Origin: CAZSCF01 sp964605365
GTDB lineage: Bacteria; Patescibacteriota; Minisyncoccia; Moranbacterales; UBA2206
DNA length: 64,000 nucleotides
Direction: 5' to 3'
NCBI GenBank assembly: GCA_964605365.1
Contig: CAZSCF010000001.1
Location: forward strand, 85,984-149,983
Each line of letters begins with the position of its first letter. The first letter of the stretch is position 1. The notes beneath the pieces are model-generated. The model was given only the letters and a program-made list of their open reading frames with translations. It was not told the DNA's origin and ran no database searches. The position numbers and the translations under genes were made by a program. Below are positions 25,977-34,857 of this stretch, piece by piece.

Positions 25977-27689
25977 ATGGATTTTAATTTTATTAACAAT
26001 GTCGAGAACTGTTATATAGAAATTCCTAATCTACTGTATTATTCGCATATTCCTACTGCAATTGTTGCTTTACTGTTGAGTTTTTTTGTTTTCTTTAAAA
26101 ATAGGGACTTGCTAAGCAAAATTTTATTCTCTATCTCTATAGTATTTACCTTATGGCTAGCTTTAAATTTAATAGCTTGGACTAGTGTTGATAGTAGGGT
26201 CATAATGCTTGTCGGATCATTTTTTGGAATGCTAGACTCAATGATTTTTTTACTTTCCTTTTATTTTGTTTATGTCTTTATAAATAAAAAAGATGTAAAT
26301 ATTGCGTTTAAGCTGGTTTGGGTTATTTTAATTTTGCCATTAATAATTTTTCATGCAAAAAATGTTGTTAGCTTTGACATGATAAATTGTGAGGCTACTA
26401 GCGGAAATACATTCCTATATTATTTGTATGCTTTTGACCTTACGGTTTCCTTAGCGGTTCTTATTTATGGAATATATAAATATAAAAAAGAAAAAACGGA
26501 TTTTAAGAAACAAATTTTATTGTTAATTGTAGGAATAGGATTATTCTTGTCTTCGTATCTTATTACTGGATCCCTAGCAAGCTATTTAGCGGAAAATGGA
26601 TACAATAAGGCTTTTGAAATTGAGCAATATGGACTTTTTGGTATGACTTTTTTCATGGGAGTATTGGCTTACCTTATTGTCAAATACAAAGCTTTTGATA
26701 TTAAGATGATTGGGGCGCAGGCTTTGGTTGTCAGTTTGGTTGTTTTGGTCGGTTCGCAATTCTTTTTCGTTCAAAGTAATACTAACAGAATTCTGGTTGC
26801 GATTACTTTGGCATTGGTTGGAGGCATTGGAATATTTTTAATCAGATCGGTCAAGGCGGAAGTTCAAAGAAAGGAAGAACTACAAAGAATGTCTGACAAG
26901 TTGGCTGAGGCCAATGATCAGCTGCGAAAATTGGATAATGCCAAATCCGAATTCATTTCCATTGCCTCGCATCAACTCCGCACTCCGCTTACGGCTATCA
27001 AAGGATTCATTTCTTTGCTTACGGAAGGAACATACGGAAAATTGGATCAAAAACAAATGGATGTTTTGGGAAAAGTGTATACCAGCAATGAAAGACTGAT
27101 TGCTTTAGTGGAGGATTTGCTCAATATTTCCCGCATTGAATCCGGTCGCATGGAATTTCGTTTCAATTCTTGTAATTTGACAGATCTTTGTAGGGAGCTT
27201 GTTGATACTTTTTCTTTTAAAGCTAGAGATGCGTCGTTGTATCTCGATTTTAAAGCGCCGGAAGATGCTTTGCCTGATGTTTTCGTTGATTCCGCCAAGG
27301 TCAGAGAGGTTCTTTCTAATTTGATCGATAATGCCATTAAATATACGCCCAAAGGAGGCGTGACTGTAAGATTGGAAAGGGTTTTTGCTCCAAATTGCAA
27401 AATTGAAAATGTCAACGGGAAAGGATCGGTGCGGGTGATTGTGGCGGATACCGGAATCGGTGTTCCGGCCGAAGAAATTCCATATTTGTTTTCCAAATTT
27501 TCCAGAGGCAAAGATGTCAGCCGCTTGAATACCGGAGGAACGGGTCTGGGACTTTATGTCGGCAGAAGCATGATTGAGGCTAATGGCGGAAAGATTTGGA
27601 TTGAGTCTGATGGCGTCAACAAAGGCTCACGTTTTATCATGGAAGTTCCAGTTGAACAATCGGAAGCCAATCTGACCAGATGGAGCTAA
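25977..27689 (+). CDS. 7TM-domain sensor histidine kinase
   Basis: 570 aa. The N-terminal ~245 residues hold about seven or eight membrane helices, then a short coiled linker (EVQRKEELQRMSDKLAEAN), HisKA with SEFISIASHQLRTPL (phospho-His, ~residue 333), and the HATPase domain: N box VLSNLIDNAIKY, G1 DTGIGVPAEE, F box SKFSRG, G2 GTGLGLYVG. No response regulator is adjacent, so it is an orphan kinase. Its sensor resembles the stand-alone membrane protein at 24259. Confidence 0.92.
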   Translation: MDFNFINNVENCYIEIPNLLYYSHIPTAIVALLLSFFVFFKNRDLLSKILFSISIVFTLWLALNLIAWTSVDSRVIMLVGSFFGMLDSMIFLLSFYFVYVFINKKDVNIAFKLVWVILILPLIIFHAKNVVSFDMINCEATSGNTFLYYLYAFDLTVSLAVLIYGIYKYKKEKTDFKKQILLLIVGIGLFLSSYLITGSLASYLAENGYNKAFEIEQYGLFGMTFFMGVLAYLIVKYKAFDIKMIGAQALVVSLVVLVGSQFFFVQSNTNRILVAITLALVGGIGIFLIRSVKAEVQRKEELQRMSDKLAEANDQLRKLDNAKSEFISIASHQLRTPLTAIKGFISLLTEGTYGKLDQKQMDVLGKVYTSNERLIALVEDLLNISRIESGRMEFRFNSCNLTDLCRELVDTFSFKARDASLYLDFKAPEDALPDVFVDSAKVREVLSNLIDNAIKYTPKGGVTVRLERVFAPNCKIENVNGKGSVRVIVADTGIGVPAEEIPYLFSKFSRGKDVSRLNTGGTGLGLYVGRSMIEANGGKIWIESDGVNKGSRFIMEVPVEQSEANLTRWS

Positions 27690-27737
27690 ACGTTGAATGA
27701 CAAATGACAAATTTCCAATGACAAATATTTTTTGAAA

Positions 27738-27805
27738 ACTGTCCAATCCGCCAGCTGGCGGAGGCGGTTTTTTTGTTTGATTTTCGGTTGATTTTATGCT
27801 AGAAT
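27738..27805 (+). promoter_or_regulatory. Terminator-promoter cassette 1 before DUF6922-like/AbiEii-type module
   Basis: Terminator aactgtccaa...ggcggttttttt, whose loop contains the inserted palindrome tccgccagctggcgga (27747-27762). It is followed by promoter TTGATT (27777-27782), 17 bp, TATGC-TAGAAT (-10 27800-27805). The ATG at 27813 lies where transcription should start. The same cassette recurs at 28776 and the promoter again at 51990. Confidence 0.8.
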
Positions 27806-27812
27806 TAAACAT

Positions 27813-28124
27813 ATGAACAAATATAAATTGAAATTCAATAAGCTTTTTTGGTTTCTGAAAAAAAGAGGGGATGGCTTGGATTTGCAAAAAGACCAAAACC
27901 TGATTATCCATCAAACGCTTGCTTTGGGGTCAATGGAGGATGTGCAGAATCTTTTTCATGAATATGGCAGAGAAACCATTAAGCAGGAATTTGAAAAACC
28001 AATTAGAGGAATATATGCGCCTTCAGTATTTCACTTTTTTGAATATGTGCTTGGATCAAAAGTGAAAAATAGCGATCAATATATAAAAAATATTTATGGA
28101 AAAACTTTACCTCGAAATTCTTGA
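27813..28124 (+). CDS. DUF6922-like antitoxin-position protein, module 1
   Basis: 103 aa with no HTH seen. It resembles the two other small proteins here (28838, 52025) in size, the early LFW motif, the pattern EDVQNLFHEYGRETIKQEF, the shared promoter and the overlap with a nucleotidyltransferase gene. I read it as the small partner (probable antitoxin) of the AbiEii-type protein, with which it overlaps by 29 nt. This copy is the most divergent. The mRNA is predicted to be leaderless. Confidence 0.6.
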   Translation: MNKYKLKFNKLFWFLKKRGDGLDLQKDQNLIIHQTLALGSMEDVQNLFHEYGRETIKQEFEKPIRGIYAPSVFHFFEYVLGSKVKNSDQYIKNIYGKTLPRNS

Positions 28125-28743
28125 TGAAAAAAGAAAGTCCGTTTTTCAAAAACTTTCCGCTTTTAAAGCAATCGGGTGTTTGTCGGGCGGAACAGCTCTG
28201 GCGCTTCAACTTGGACATCGGGTTTCCTATGACTTTGATATTTTTTGCGATAAAGAAATTTCAGCCACATTTTCGGGAAAAATCGCAAAGGAAATAGAAA
28301 TAAAAGAAACGGTCGTTAATAATGGGGATGAGTTTACTTTTTTTGTTGAGGATGATATTAAAATATCCTTCATTTTCTATCCGTTTGATTTGAAGAAGTA
28401 TGTGCTTGAAATTCCCGAATCTCCCATAGAAATCCTTTCTCCTTTTGGCGTGGCTTTGGCCAAAGCATATGCTCTCAACAGGAGAAACGCATGGCGCGAT
28501 TATGTTGATTTGTATGTGATTATGAAAAAGGGAATTGCAAGCATTGGCGACATCATACGAGAATCAAAAGTTGTTTATGGGGAATTGTTCAGTGAGAAAC
28601 TATTTTTAGCGCAGCTTGTGTATACAGCGGACATCTCAGAAGCTGAGATCAAAGAAACGCAATTGGCTGAAGTATTTTCATTGGATGAAATAAAAACTTT
28701 TTTTGAAAAAGAAGTGGATGTATATTTGAAGGGAAAATTTTAG
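28096..28743 (+). CDS. AbiEii/AbiGii-type nucleotidyltransferase, module 1
   Basis: 215 aa. LSGGTALALQLGHRVSYDFDIF holds the nucleotidyltransferase GG(T) and DxD residues (~33-52). SPFGVALAKAYALNRRNAWRDYVDLYVIM near 115-143 is the C-terminal motif of the family. Probable toxin component; the target is not predictable. It starts inside the upstream gene (29-nt overlap). Confidence 0.82.
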   Translation: MEKLYLEILDEKRKSVFQKLSAFKAIGCLSGGTALALQLGHRVSYDFDIFCDKEISATFSGKIAKEIEIKETVVNNGDEFTFFVEDDIKISFIFYPFDLKKYVLEIPESPIEILSPFGVALAKAYALNRRNAWRDYVDLYVIMKKGIASIGDIIRESKVVYGELFSEKLFLAQLVYTADISEAEIKETQLAEVFSLDEIKTFFEKEVDVYLKGKF

Positions 28744-28775
28744 CGAAGTATTGAAAATTTTATTTTTCTTACAGA

Positions 28776-28831
28776 AACTGTCCAAGCGGGCGGTTTTTTT
28801 GTTTGATTTTTGGTTGGTTTTATGCTAGAAT
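28776..28831 (+). promoter_or_regulatory. Terminator-promoter cassette 2
   Basis: Terminator aactgtcc-aagc-gggcggttttttt, then promoter TTGATT (28803-28808), 17 bp, TATGC-TAGAAT (28826-28831). The ATG at 28838 is 7 nt after the -10. Nearly identical to the cassette at 27738. Confidence 0.85.
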
Positions 28832-28837
28832 TATATT

Positions 28838-29065
28838 ATGAAATTCAGACAAGCATTATTTTGGGATGTTAATCCCGATAAAATTGAACCAAAAAAGAAT
28901 GCTCAATACATCATTGAGCGAGTTTTGGATTTTGGTAACGACAAAGAAGTGAGCTGGCTTTGGAATTTCTATGGCAAATCGGCCTTGAAAAAAACAGTTC
29001 ACAGTTCAAGGGTATTGCAACCTAGAACAAAAACTCTATGGAAATTAATTCTAAAAAACAACTAA
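28838..29065 (+). CDS. DUF6922-type antitoxin-position protein, module 2
   Basis: 75 aa. FWDVNPDKIEPKKNAQYIIERVLDFGNDKEVSWLWNFYGKSALK is the typical DUF6922 pattern found next to AbiEii-family nucleotidyltransferases. It overlaps the nucleotidyltransferase by 28 nt. A leaderless mRNA is predicted from the promoter position. Role as antitoxin is inferred from position. Confidence 0.8.
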   Translation: MKFRQALFWDVNPDKIEPKKNAQYIIERVLDFGNDKEVSWLWNFYGKSALKKTVHSSRVLQPRTKTLWKLILKNN

Positions 29066-29724
29066 AACTTTGTTTTGATATGTTGCCGACAGAGACCCAA
29101 AAGGCCTTGATTTTTTTATCCAAACAGGAGTGGCTATGCAAGTCAGATTGGTATTTGGCCGGCGGTACGGCCTTGGCCTTGCAAGTTGGCCATCGTCGTT
29201 CGGTAGATTTGGATTTTTTTACACAAAAAAAAGAATTCAACAGCATTGAATTACTGAATCATTTTGCGGACAATAAGGATTGGAAAGTAAATATAAATCA
29301 AGAAAATACCATCTACGGAGAACTGTTTGGAGCAAAAATAAGTTTTATTGCATATCCGTTCTTCATACCAAAACAAAAAAAAGTGCCTTATGGCACAATT
29401 GAAATTTTACAACCTCATGATATTGCCATCATGAAAATTATTGCTGTTTCTCAGCGCGGACGCAAAAGAGATTTCTTTGATATCTATTGGTATGCGCAAA
29501 ATATGGAATCGCTGGAAAATTTAATAAGGAAATTAAAAATTCAATATCCCTCCGTTGCTCATGATTACCACCACATCTTGAAAAGCCTTGTTTATTTTGA
29601 AGATGCCGAAAGTGATCCTGATCCCGATATTAGTTTCAAAGCGAGCTGGAAGGATGTAAAAAAGTTTTTCATCAAAGAGGTGCCTGTTGTTGCTGCTGAG
29701 TTGATTGATTTGCGCAGCAAATAA
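29038..29724 (+). CDS. AbiEii-type nucleotidyltransferase, module 2
   Basis: 228 aa. LAGGTALALQVGHRRSVDLDFF (~residues 40-61) has the GG(T) and DxD signature. DIAIMKIIAVSQRGRKRDFFDIYWYAQ near 125-150 is the conserved C-terminal motif, and SLVYFEDAESDPDP matches the module-3 protein (SLVYFADADNEPMP). Closer to module 3 than to module 1. Probable toxin. Confidence 0.85.
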   Translation: MEINSKKQLKLCFDMLPTETQKALIFLSKQEWLCKSDWYLAGGTALALQVGHRRSVDLDFFTQKKEFNSIELLNHFADNKDWKVNINQENTIYGELFGAKISFIAYPFFIPKQKKVPYGTIEILQPHDIAIMKIIAVSQRGRKRDFFDIYWYAQNMESLENLIRKLKIQYPSVAHDYHHILKSLVYFEDAESDPDPDISFKASWKDVKKFFIKEVPVVAAELIDLRSK

Positions 29725-29728
29725 AATA

Positions 29729-29752
29729 ACTGTCCAATTGGGCGGTTTTTTG
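29729..29752 (+). terminator. Intrinsic terminator (cassette family)
   Basis: aactgtcc-aatt-gggcggtttttt, the third copy of the terminator seen at 27738 and 28776, here without a following promoter. Confidence 0.85.
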
Positions 29753-29760
29753 ATTTTTAT

Positions 29761-29836
29761 GTCATTGCGAGCGAAGCGAAGCAATCTAATAAAATAAAAA
29801 ATTAGATTGCCACGCCCCTTCGGGACTCGCAATGAC
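29761..29836. repeat. Long palindromic repeat (gtcattgcgag family), copy 2
   Basis: gtcattgcgagcgaagcg ... aagcaatct / agattgcc acgccccttcgggactcgcaatgac. Arms pair over ~35 nt. Same family as 8262, 44757/45245 and 50861. Confidence 0.85.
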
Positions 29837-29855
29837 AGAACAAGAGAAAAATAAT

Positions 29856-29884
29856 TTGACACTGCGTTTTTTTTGCGTTATTAT
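29856..29884 (+). promoter_or_regulatory. Sigma-70-type promoter
   Basis: TTGACA (29856-29861), 17 bp, TATTAT (29879-29884), driving the 92-aa protein gene. Confidence 0.8.
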
Positions 29885-29918
29885 TTCTAAGTATTAATAA
29901 TATTTTTTAAGGGGAAAT

Positions 29919-30197
29919 ATGTTAGATAAAAAATTAAAAGAAGCGTTGGAACTTTTGGGCGGAAAGGCAGTTGTGAAAGACGGAGAAAGCTATTTTGTAA
30001 TTCTGGCTTTGAGAGAATTCAAAAAAATCAGGCACGGAGAGGTCGGAAATTTGACAAAACAGGAATTGGTTGATAAAATCAACAATGATATTGCAATCTG
30101 GAAATCGGCGCAGGAAGAGGAAAAGGTGGATTCCATTATTTTGGATGAGATTGAAAAAAATAGTTCAGAAGAGGTTATTTATGAAAAAGCGAACTGA
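29919..30197 (+). CDS. Small conserved-type protein, unknown function
   Basis: 92 aa, acidic and mostly helical (LVDKINNDIAIWKSAQEEEKVDSIILDEIEK), with an N-terminal LGGKAVVKDGESYFVILALREFKKI strand-helix part. No family recognised. It has its own strong promoter, a weak Shine-Dalgarno (aagggg) and a strong terminator. Its length and own transcription unit would suit a small regulatory protein such as an antitoxin, but no partner toxin adjoins it. Confidence 0.65.
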   Translation: MLDKKLKEALELLGGKAVVKDGESYFVILALREFKKIRHGEVGNLTKQELVDKINNDIAIWKSAQEEEKVDSIILDEIEKNSSEEVIYEKAN

Positions 30198-30206
30198 ATA
30201 TTTTTG

Positions 30207-30235
30207 AATTTTGGCTTCAGAGAGCCAAAATTTTG
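30207..30235 (+). terminator. Intrinsic terminator
   Basis: AATTTTGGCT-tcagag-AGCCAAAATTTTG, perfect 10-bp stem. Confidence 0.88.
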
Positions 30236-30242
30236 TTTGGGG

Positions 30243-30271
30243 TTGCCAAAATAAAGATTCTGTATTAGAAT
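30243..30271 (+). promoter_or_regulatory. Promoter of tuf
   Basis: TTGCCA (30243-30248), 17 bp, TAGAAT (30266-30271), ~100 nt before tuf. The leader contains a ttaagc/gcttaa pairing. Confidence 0.7.
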
Positions 30272-30369
30272 AAAAAGACTACGAATTTTTTTGTTTAAGC
30301 TAAGATTTGCAGGAGTCTGGGCTTAAATAATTAATAAATAATTAAGTAAATAAATAATTAAACAAATTT

Positions 30370-31563
30370 ATGGCAGCAGAAAAATTTGAGAGAACAAAAC
30401 CCCATGTCAATGTCGGAACAATCGGACACGTTGATCATGGAAAAACTACTTTAACCGCGGCGATTCTTCATGTGTTATCTTTTAAAGGACAAGCCAAGGA
30501 AAAAGGTGTAGATGAGATTGATAAGGCTCCTGAAGAAAAGGAGCGCGGTATCACTATTGCAACCGCTCACTGCGAATATGAATCAGAGGCCAGACATTAT
30601 GCTCATGTGGATTGTCCGGGACATACCGATTATATTAAAAATATGATCACAGGCGCCGCTCAGATGGACGGAGCTGTTTTGGTTGTGGCTGCGACCGACG
30701 GTCCTATGCCGCAAACCAGAGAACATATTCTTTTGGCTCATCAGGTTGGAGTTCCTGAAATTGTAGTTTTTCTGAACAAAGTTGATATGGTTGATGATCC
30801 GGAATTAGTTGAATTGGTAGAAGCTGAAGTTAGAGAACTTTTGACCAAATATGAGTTTGATGGCGACAACGCGACTGTAATAAAGGGGTCGGCTCTTAAG
30901 GCCTTGAATGCCAAATCAGCCGAAGAGGAAGATGCTAAACCAATCATAGATCTTATTGCCGCTTTAGATGCTAAAATTCCTCAACCAGTCCGAGAAACTG
31001 AAAAAACGTTTTTGATGCCGATTGAAGATATCTTTTCAATTGAAGGTCGCGGGACGGTTGTAACCGGAAGAATTGAGAGAGGAACGGTTAAGGTTGGAGA
31101 AGAAGTTGAAATTGTCGGTTTGAAAGCTACCCAAAAAACAACTGTTACCGGAATCGAAATGTTTAACAAGTCGTTAGACAGTGGTCAGGCCGGAGATAAC
31201 GCCGGGGTATTGCTTCGCGGAACCAAAAAAGAGGAAGTAGAAAGAGGACAAGTCTTGGCTAAGCCGGGATCAATTACTCCTCATACTGAATTTGAAGGCG
31301 AGGTATATATTTTAACCAAAGAAGAAGGTGGAAGACATACTCCGTTTTTCAAGGGCTACAAACCTCAATTCTATATCAGAACAACCGATGTAACAGGCGA
31401 AGTGATTTTGCCGGAAGGAACAGAAATGGTTATGCCTGGGGATACCGTTAATCTTAATATTAAATTGATTGCTCCGGTAGCTATGGAAGAAGGCATGAGA
31501 TTTGCTATTCGAGAAGGAGGAAGAACAGTCGGCGCGGGAGTAGCAACTAAAATTACCAAATAA
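30370..31563 (+). CDS. tuf: Translation elongation factor Tu
   Basis: 397 aa GTPase that delivers aminoacyl-t[29 protein letters not shown] and NKVDMVDD in the G domain; domains II and III are complete ([21 protein letters not shown]). Full length. It heads the ribosomal cluster, separated from rpsJ by a hairpin and a ~160-nt leader. No Shine-Dalgarno. Confidence 0.98.
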   Translation: MAAEKFERTKPHVNVGTIGHVDHGKTTLTAAILHVLSFKGQAKEKGVDEIDKAPEEKERGITIATAHCEYESEARHYAHVDCPGHTDYIKNMITGAAQMDGAVLVVAATDGPMPQTREHILLAHQVGVPEIVVFLNKVDMVDDPELVELVEAEVRELLTKYEFDGDNATVIKGSALKALNAKSAEEEDAKPIIDLIAALDAKIPQPVRETEKTFLMPIEDIFSIEGRGTVVTGRIERGTVKVGEEVEIVGLKATQKTTVTGIEMFNKSLDSGQAGDNAGVLLRGTKKEEVERGQVLAKPGSITPHTEFEGEVYILTKEEGGRHTPFFKGYKPQFYIRTTDVTGEVILPEGTEMVMPGDTVNLNIKLIAPVAMEEGMRFAIREGGRTVGAGVATKITK

Positions 31564-31575
31564 AGTTTGCTTTTT

Positions 31576-31600
31576 AAGTTCCCCTTGAAATGGGGAACTT
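31576..31600 (+). terminator. Hairpin after tuf
   Basis: AAGTTCCCC-ttgaaat-GGGGAACTT is a perfect stem but is followed by tataaaac, not a T-run. It may be a weak terminator or an RNA-end stabiliser. Confidence 0.55.
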
Positions 31601-31784
31601 TATAAAACAAAGTTTAAAAACATTAAATTATTAATCAAGGAATAGGTGATATCCATTCCGCACTAGAATTTTTTAGAAGATAAATAAGGTGCGCAATGAT
31701 TAAACCTGTTTAAACCCTGGGGAATTATCCAAAGCCGTAAAAAAACAAATTTTTGGCGCGGGGTTCACATTAAAAATCAGAAGA

Positions 31785-32108
31785 ATGAAAAAAGAAGAAG
31801 ATGTAAAATCAAGAATAAGGATAAAGATCAAGGCTTATGATCATAAAATTATCGATCAGACAGCCAGGCAAATCGTAGAAACAGCAGAAAGGACTGGAGC
31901 TAGCGTTTCCGGACCCGTTCCTTTGCCAACGGAAATAAGAAAATTTACCGTTAACAGATCCACTTTTGTTTATAAAGATGCCCGTGATCAATATGAGATG
32001 CGAATGCACAAAAGATTGATTGATATTGTTAATCCAACTCCAAAAACAATTGATAGTCTAACTAACCTTGATTTGCCGGCCGGAGTTGACATAGAAATAA
32101 AAATGTAA
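31785..32108 (+). CDS. rpsJ: 30S ribosomal protein S10
   Basis: 107 aa. [22 protein letters not shown] and GPVPLPT near residue 45 are diagnostic. Also the site of NusB partnership in antitermination in other bacteria. First gene of the S10 cluster. Its ~160-nt upstream region contains a ccgcac/gtgcgc pairing reminiscent of the nusG/rplK leaders. Confidence 0.97.
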   Translation: MKKEEDVKSRIRIKIKAYDHKIIDQTARQIVETAERTGASVSGPVPLPTEIRKFTVNRSTFVYKDARDQYEMRMHKRLIDIVNPTPKTIDSLTNLDLPAGVDIEIKM

Positions 32109-32127
32109 TATAAGAATTAGAGTTGAT

Positions 32128-32240
32128 CTAGTTAAAGTCCCGCACCACAAGGATGCAGGATACTCAACTAGCCAGAATACGATTGATTCGCCGGTTGGCG
32201 GATTGGGGCTGGCTTAGGGGAAAAAAGCCGGTTTTTTTTG
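32128..32240 (+). promoter_or_regulatory. Structured leader with terminator before rplC (candidate attenuator)
   Basis: A stem ctagtt...aactag (32128-32171) with an inner gca/tgc hairpin is followed by cgccggttggcg and then a terminator ctggctt...aagccgg plus eight Ts (32209-32239). A terminator inside the ribosomal operon preceded by a structured region is the layout of ribosomal-protein attenuation, as known for the L4-controlled S10 leader. Confidence 0.55.
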
Positions 32241-32319
32241 TTTCTTGTTTGCATTGTGATTTGATTGCAAGAAATAAATTTGCTTTTAGCATATTAAATA
32301 AATTATTAGTTCAGACAAA

Positions 32320-32886
32320 ATGACATTTATACTGGGAAAAAAAATAGGCATGACGACTATTTATACGGAAGATAAAGAAGCGCTAAATGTGACGCTGGTT
32401 GAATGTTTTTCAAAAGTATCTCTTTTGCGAACCGAAGAAAAAAATGGCTATTCGGCTGTTCAGATAGAAATACCTAAAACAAAAAAAAGAGTATACAAAA
32501 GAGAATTCAGAATAGAACGTTCCGAAGAGGAGGCGCTGAAAATAGGCGATGAGGTTAAGATTGATGTTTTTAAAATAGGCGAGAAAGTTAAAATTAGCGG
32601 AATAACCAAGGCTAAAGGGTTTCAAGGTGTAGTTAAAAGACATGGCTTTAAAGGCGCTCCAAAGTCTCACGGACATAAACATGATCTTCGCGCACCGGGC
32701 TCAATCGGTTCGGGTTTTCCGGAACATGTGGTTAAAGGAAAAAGAATGGCTGGAAGAATGGGCGGCAAAAGAGCAACCTCCAAGAATATCAAAATTGTCT
32801 ATATGGACAAGGAAAAAAATATATTGGGATTAAAAGGCGCTGTTCCTGGAGTTGCTGGTAGAATAGTGGAAATCGTAAAAGAGTAA
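32320..32886 (+). CDS. rplC: 50S ribosomal protein L3
   Basis: 188 aa, slightly short for L3 (~205-210). LGKKIGMTTIY start, GFQGVVKRHGFKG and GRMGG motifs are present. It contacts the peptidyl-transferase centre. Begins ~80 nt after a terminator-like leader. No Shine-Dalgarno. Confidence 0.97.
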   Translation: MTFILGKKIGMTTIYTEDKEALNVTLVECFSKVSLLRTEEKNGYSAVQIEIPKTKKRVYKREFRIERSEEEALKIGDEVKIDVFKIGEKVKISGITKAKGFQGVVKRHGFKGAPKSHGHKHDLRAPGSIGSGFPEHVVKGKRMAGRMGGKRATSKNIKIVYMDKEKNILGLKGAVPGVAGRIVEIVKE

Positions 32887-32955
32887 TTTTTATAATTTGC
32901 AAGTTAAAACTTGCAGCTGATAATTTTTTAAAAATCCAAGTTTTAGAAGAATGAT

Positions 32956-33594
32956 ATGGCCAAGATATCCGTATACAATTTAGAAGGTAAAGAAGTTGAA
33001 AAATTGGAATTGTCTGATAGTGTCTTTGGCCTATCTGAAAATGATACCTTATTGCATCAAGTTTTTGTTTCTTTGATGGCCAATAAAAGACAAGTTTTAG
33101 CTGATACGAAAAATAGGGGCGAAAGGGCCGGATCAGGAATCAAGCCATGGAGACAAAAAGGTACCGGAAGAGCCAGAGTCGGATCAGTCAGAACTCCCAC
33201 TTGGAGAGGCGGAGGAATTGCTTTTGGACCGACAAACGCCAGAAATTATAAGAAAAAGATCAATAAAAAAATGAATTCCAAGGCTATTGCATTGGCTCTT
33301 AGCGGAAAATTTCGCGATAACGAAATGTTTGTGCTGGAAAATTTTGATTTGAAAGAAAAAAAGACGAAAAAAATGTCGGAAGTTTTGAAAAATTTGAAAA
33401 TAAAAGGGAGTGCTCTGATAAGTTTTTATGCCAAAGAAAAAGAGATGGTGTTGGCTGCCAGAAACTTAAAGAAAACGACCTGTATTCTGTCAGAAAATTT
33501 AAACGTTTTGGATATTTTGAATCATAAAAATGTTGTTTTATCCAAAGAATCGGTAAAATTTATAGAGAAGAAATACGCTAATAAGAAAAAATAG
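32956..33594 (+). CDS. rplD: 50S ribosomal protein L4
   Basis: 212 aa. The exit-tunnel loop KPWRQKGTGRARVGSVRTP (~65-83) and GGGIAFGP are typical. In some bacteria L4 also represses its own operon. 10 nt before rplW. Confidence 0.97.
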   Translation: MAKISVYNLEGKEVEKLELSDSVFGLSENDTLLHQVFVSLMANKRQVLADTKNRGERAGSGIKPWRQKGTGRARVGSVRTPTWRGGGIAFGPTNARNYKKKINKKMNSKAIALALSGKFRDNEMFVLENFDLKEKKTKKMSEVLKNLKIKGSALISFYAKEKEMVLAARNLKKTTCILSENLNVLDILNHKNVVLSKESVKFIEKKYANKKK

Positions 33595-33604
33595 CTGAAA
33601 ATAT

Positions 33605-33913
33605 ATGTCAAATACAAAGAATAACAATTCAGCCTCCAGAGTTTTGATAAAGCCGTGGATAACTGAAGCTGCAACCGCTTTAATGGAATTGAATAAATAT
33701 GTTTTTGTGGTTGCGCCTAAAGCAACCAAAAAGCAGATAGTTTCCGCTATTGAGAATTTATATAAAGTTAAAGTTGTGGCCGTTAATACTGTCAAAATTC
33801 CTAGAAAATTTAAAAATTATGGTCGTACCCCTGGCTGGAAAGCTGGCTTTAAAAAAGCTATTCTTACATTAAAAGAAGGGGATAAAATAGATTTGTTTGA
33901 AGAAAAGAAATAA
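33605..33913 (+). CDS. rplW: 50S ribosomal protein L23
   Basis: 102 aa. LIKPWITEAATALMELNKYVFVV and KKAILTLKEGDKI fit L23, which lines the tunnel exit and docks trigger factor and SRP. A word-palindrome spacer of ~100 nt separates it from rplB. Confidence 0.95.
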   Translation: MSNTKNNNSASRVLIKPWITEAATALMELNKYVFVVAPKATKKQIVSAIENLYKVKVVAVNTVKIPRKFKNYGRTPGWKAGFKKAILTLKEGDKIDLFEEKK

Positions 33914-34015
33914 ACTAGTTTGTAGTTTTTAGTTGGTAGTTTGTAGAAAATCTATAGGCTAAAAACCAAAAACTACGATCTAAAAACTACTAACCAAAAA
34001 CTAAGAACCGATAAG
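33914..34015. repeat. Word-palindrome between rplW and rplB
   Basis: Iterated agttggtagtttgtag words on the left and ctactaaccaaaaacta words on the right form ~19-nt imperfect inverted arms. The same design with the same words occurs at 38438-38512. Confidence 0.6.
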
Positions 34016-34849
34016 ATGGCAATAAAAGTTTATCGAAAAAATAATGCTGGCAGAAGGAATATGTCGATTGTGAAATCGGATATTTTAACCAAGGGAAAAC
34101 CTGAAAAATCTTTATTGGCCCCTAAAAAAAGTAAGGCGGGGAGATCAAATGGAAAAATATCCGTACGACATCAAGGTGGAGGAAATAAACGAAGATTTAG
34201 AATTATTGATTTCAAGCAGGACATTCTGGGTATGCCAGGCAAGATTATGGCGATCGAAAAAGATCCCAATCGCAGTAGTTTTATTGCTTTGGTTTGCTAT
34301 CCAAGCGGAGAAAAAAGATATATTTTAGCTACAGAAGGTTTAAAGGCCGGTGATAAAATTATTTGCGAAGCTAATGCTCCGGTGAAAACAGGCAATCGAA
34401 TGATGGTTAAAAATATTCCAATCGGAACGATCGTATCCAATGTTGAAATGTTCAGGGGCAAGGGCGGTCAATTTGCCAGAAGCGCTGGATCCGGGGTCAT
34501 TTTGATGGCAGTTGACGAGAAGAATGCTCAATTAAAGTTGGCTTCGGGAGAAATTCGATTGGTAAATAATGAATGCTATGCTACAGTGGGTAAAGTCAGT
34601 AATTTTGAGCATAATGCGATTACAATTGGAAAGGCCGGAAGAAAAAGACATATGGGCGTTCGTCCTGGTGTTCGCGGTAGCGCGATGAATCCAGTTGATC
34701 ATCCGCACGGGGGAGGAGAGGGTCGCCAAGGAGTTGGTCTTAAACATCCGAAAACTCCCTGGGGAAAACCGGCTCTTGGAAAGAAGACCCGCAAGAAGAA
34801 AAAATATAGTAATAAATTTATAATCAAACGAAGACAGAAGAGGAAGTAA
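34016..34849 (+). CDS. rplB: 50S ribosomal protein L2
   Basis: 277 aa, full length. SVRHQGGGNKRRFR, AGRKRHMGVRPGVRG and NPVDHPHGGGEGR (with the conserved peptidyl-transferase-proximal His) are diagnostic. Confidence 0.98.
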   Translation: MAIKVYRKNNAGRRNMSIVKSDILTKGKPEKSLLAPKKSKAGRSNGKISVRHQGGGNKRRFRIIDFKQDILGMPGKIMAIEKDPNRSSFIALVCYPSGEKRYILATEGLKAGDKIICEANAPVKTGNRMMVKNIPIGTIVSNVEMFRGKGGQFARSAGSGVILMAVDEKNAQLKLASGEIRLVNNECYATVGKVSNFEHNAITIGKAGRKRHMGVRPGVRGSAMNPVDHPHGGGEGRQGVGLKHPKTPWGKPALGKKTRKKKKYSNKFIIKRRQKRK

Positions 34850-34857
34850 TTTCTAAA

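Noticed and set aside
32642..32833. Overlapping plus-strand frames inside rplC, fusA and secY
   Set aside because: Out-of-frame shadows of clear ribosomal and translocase genes with no homology pattern of their own.
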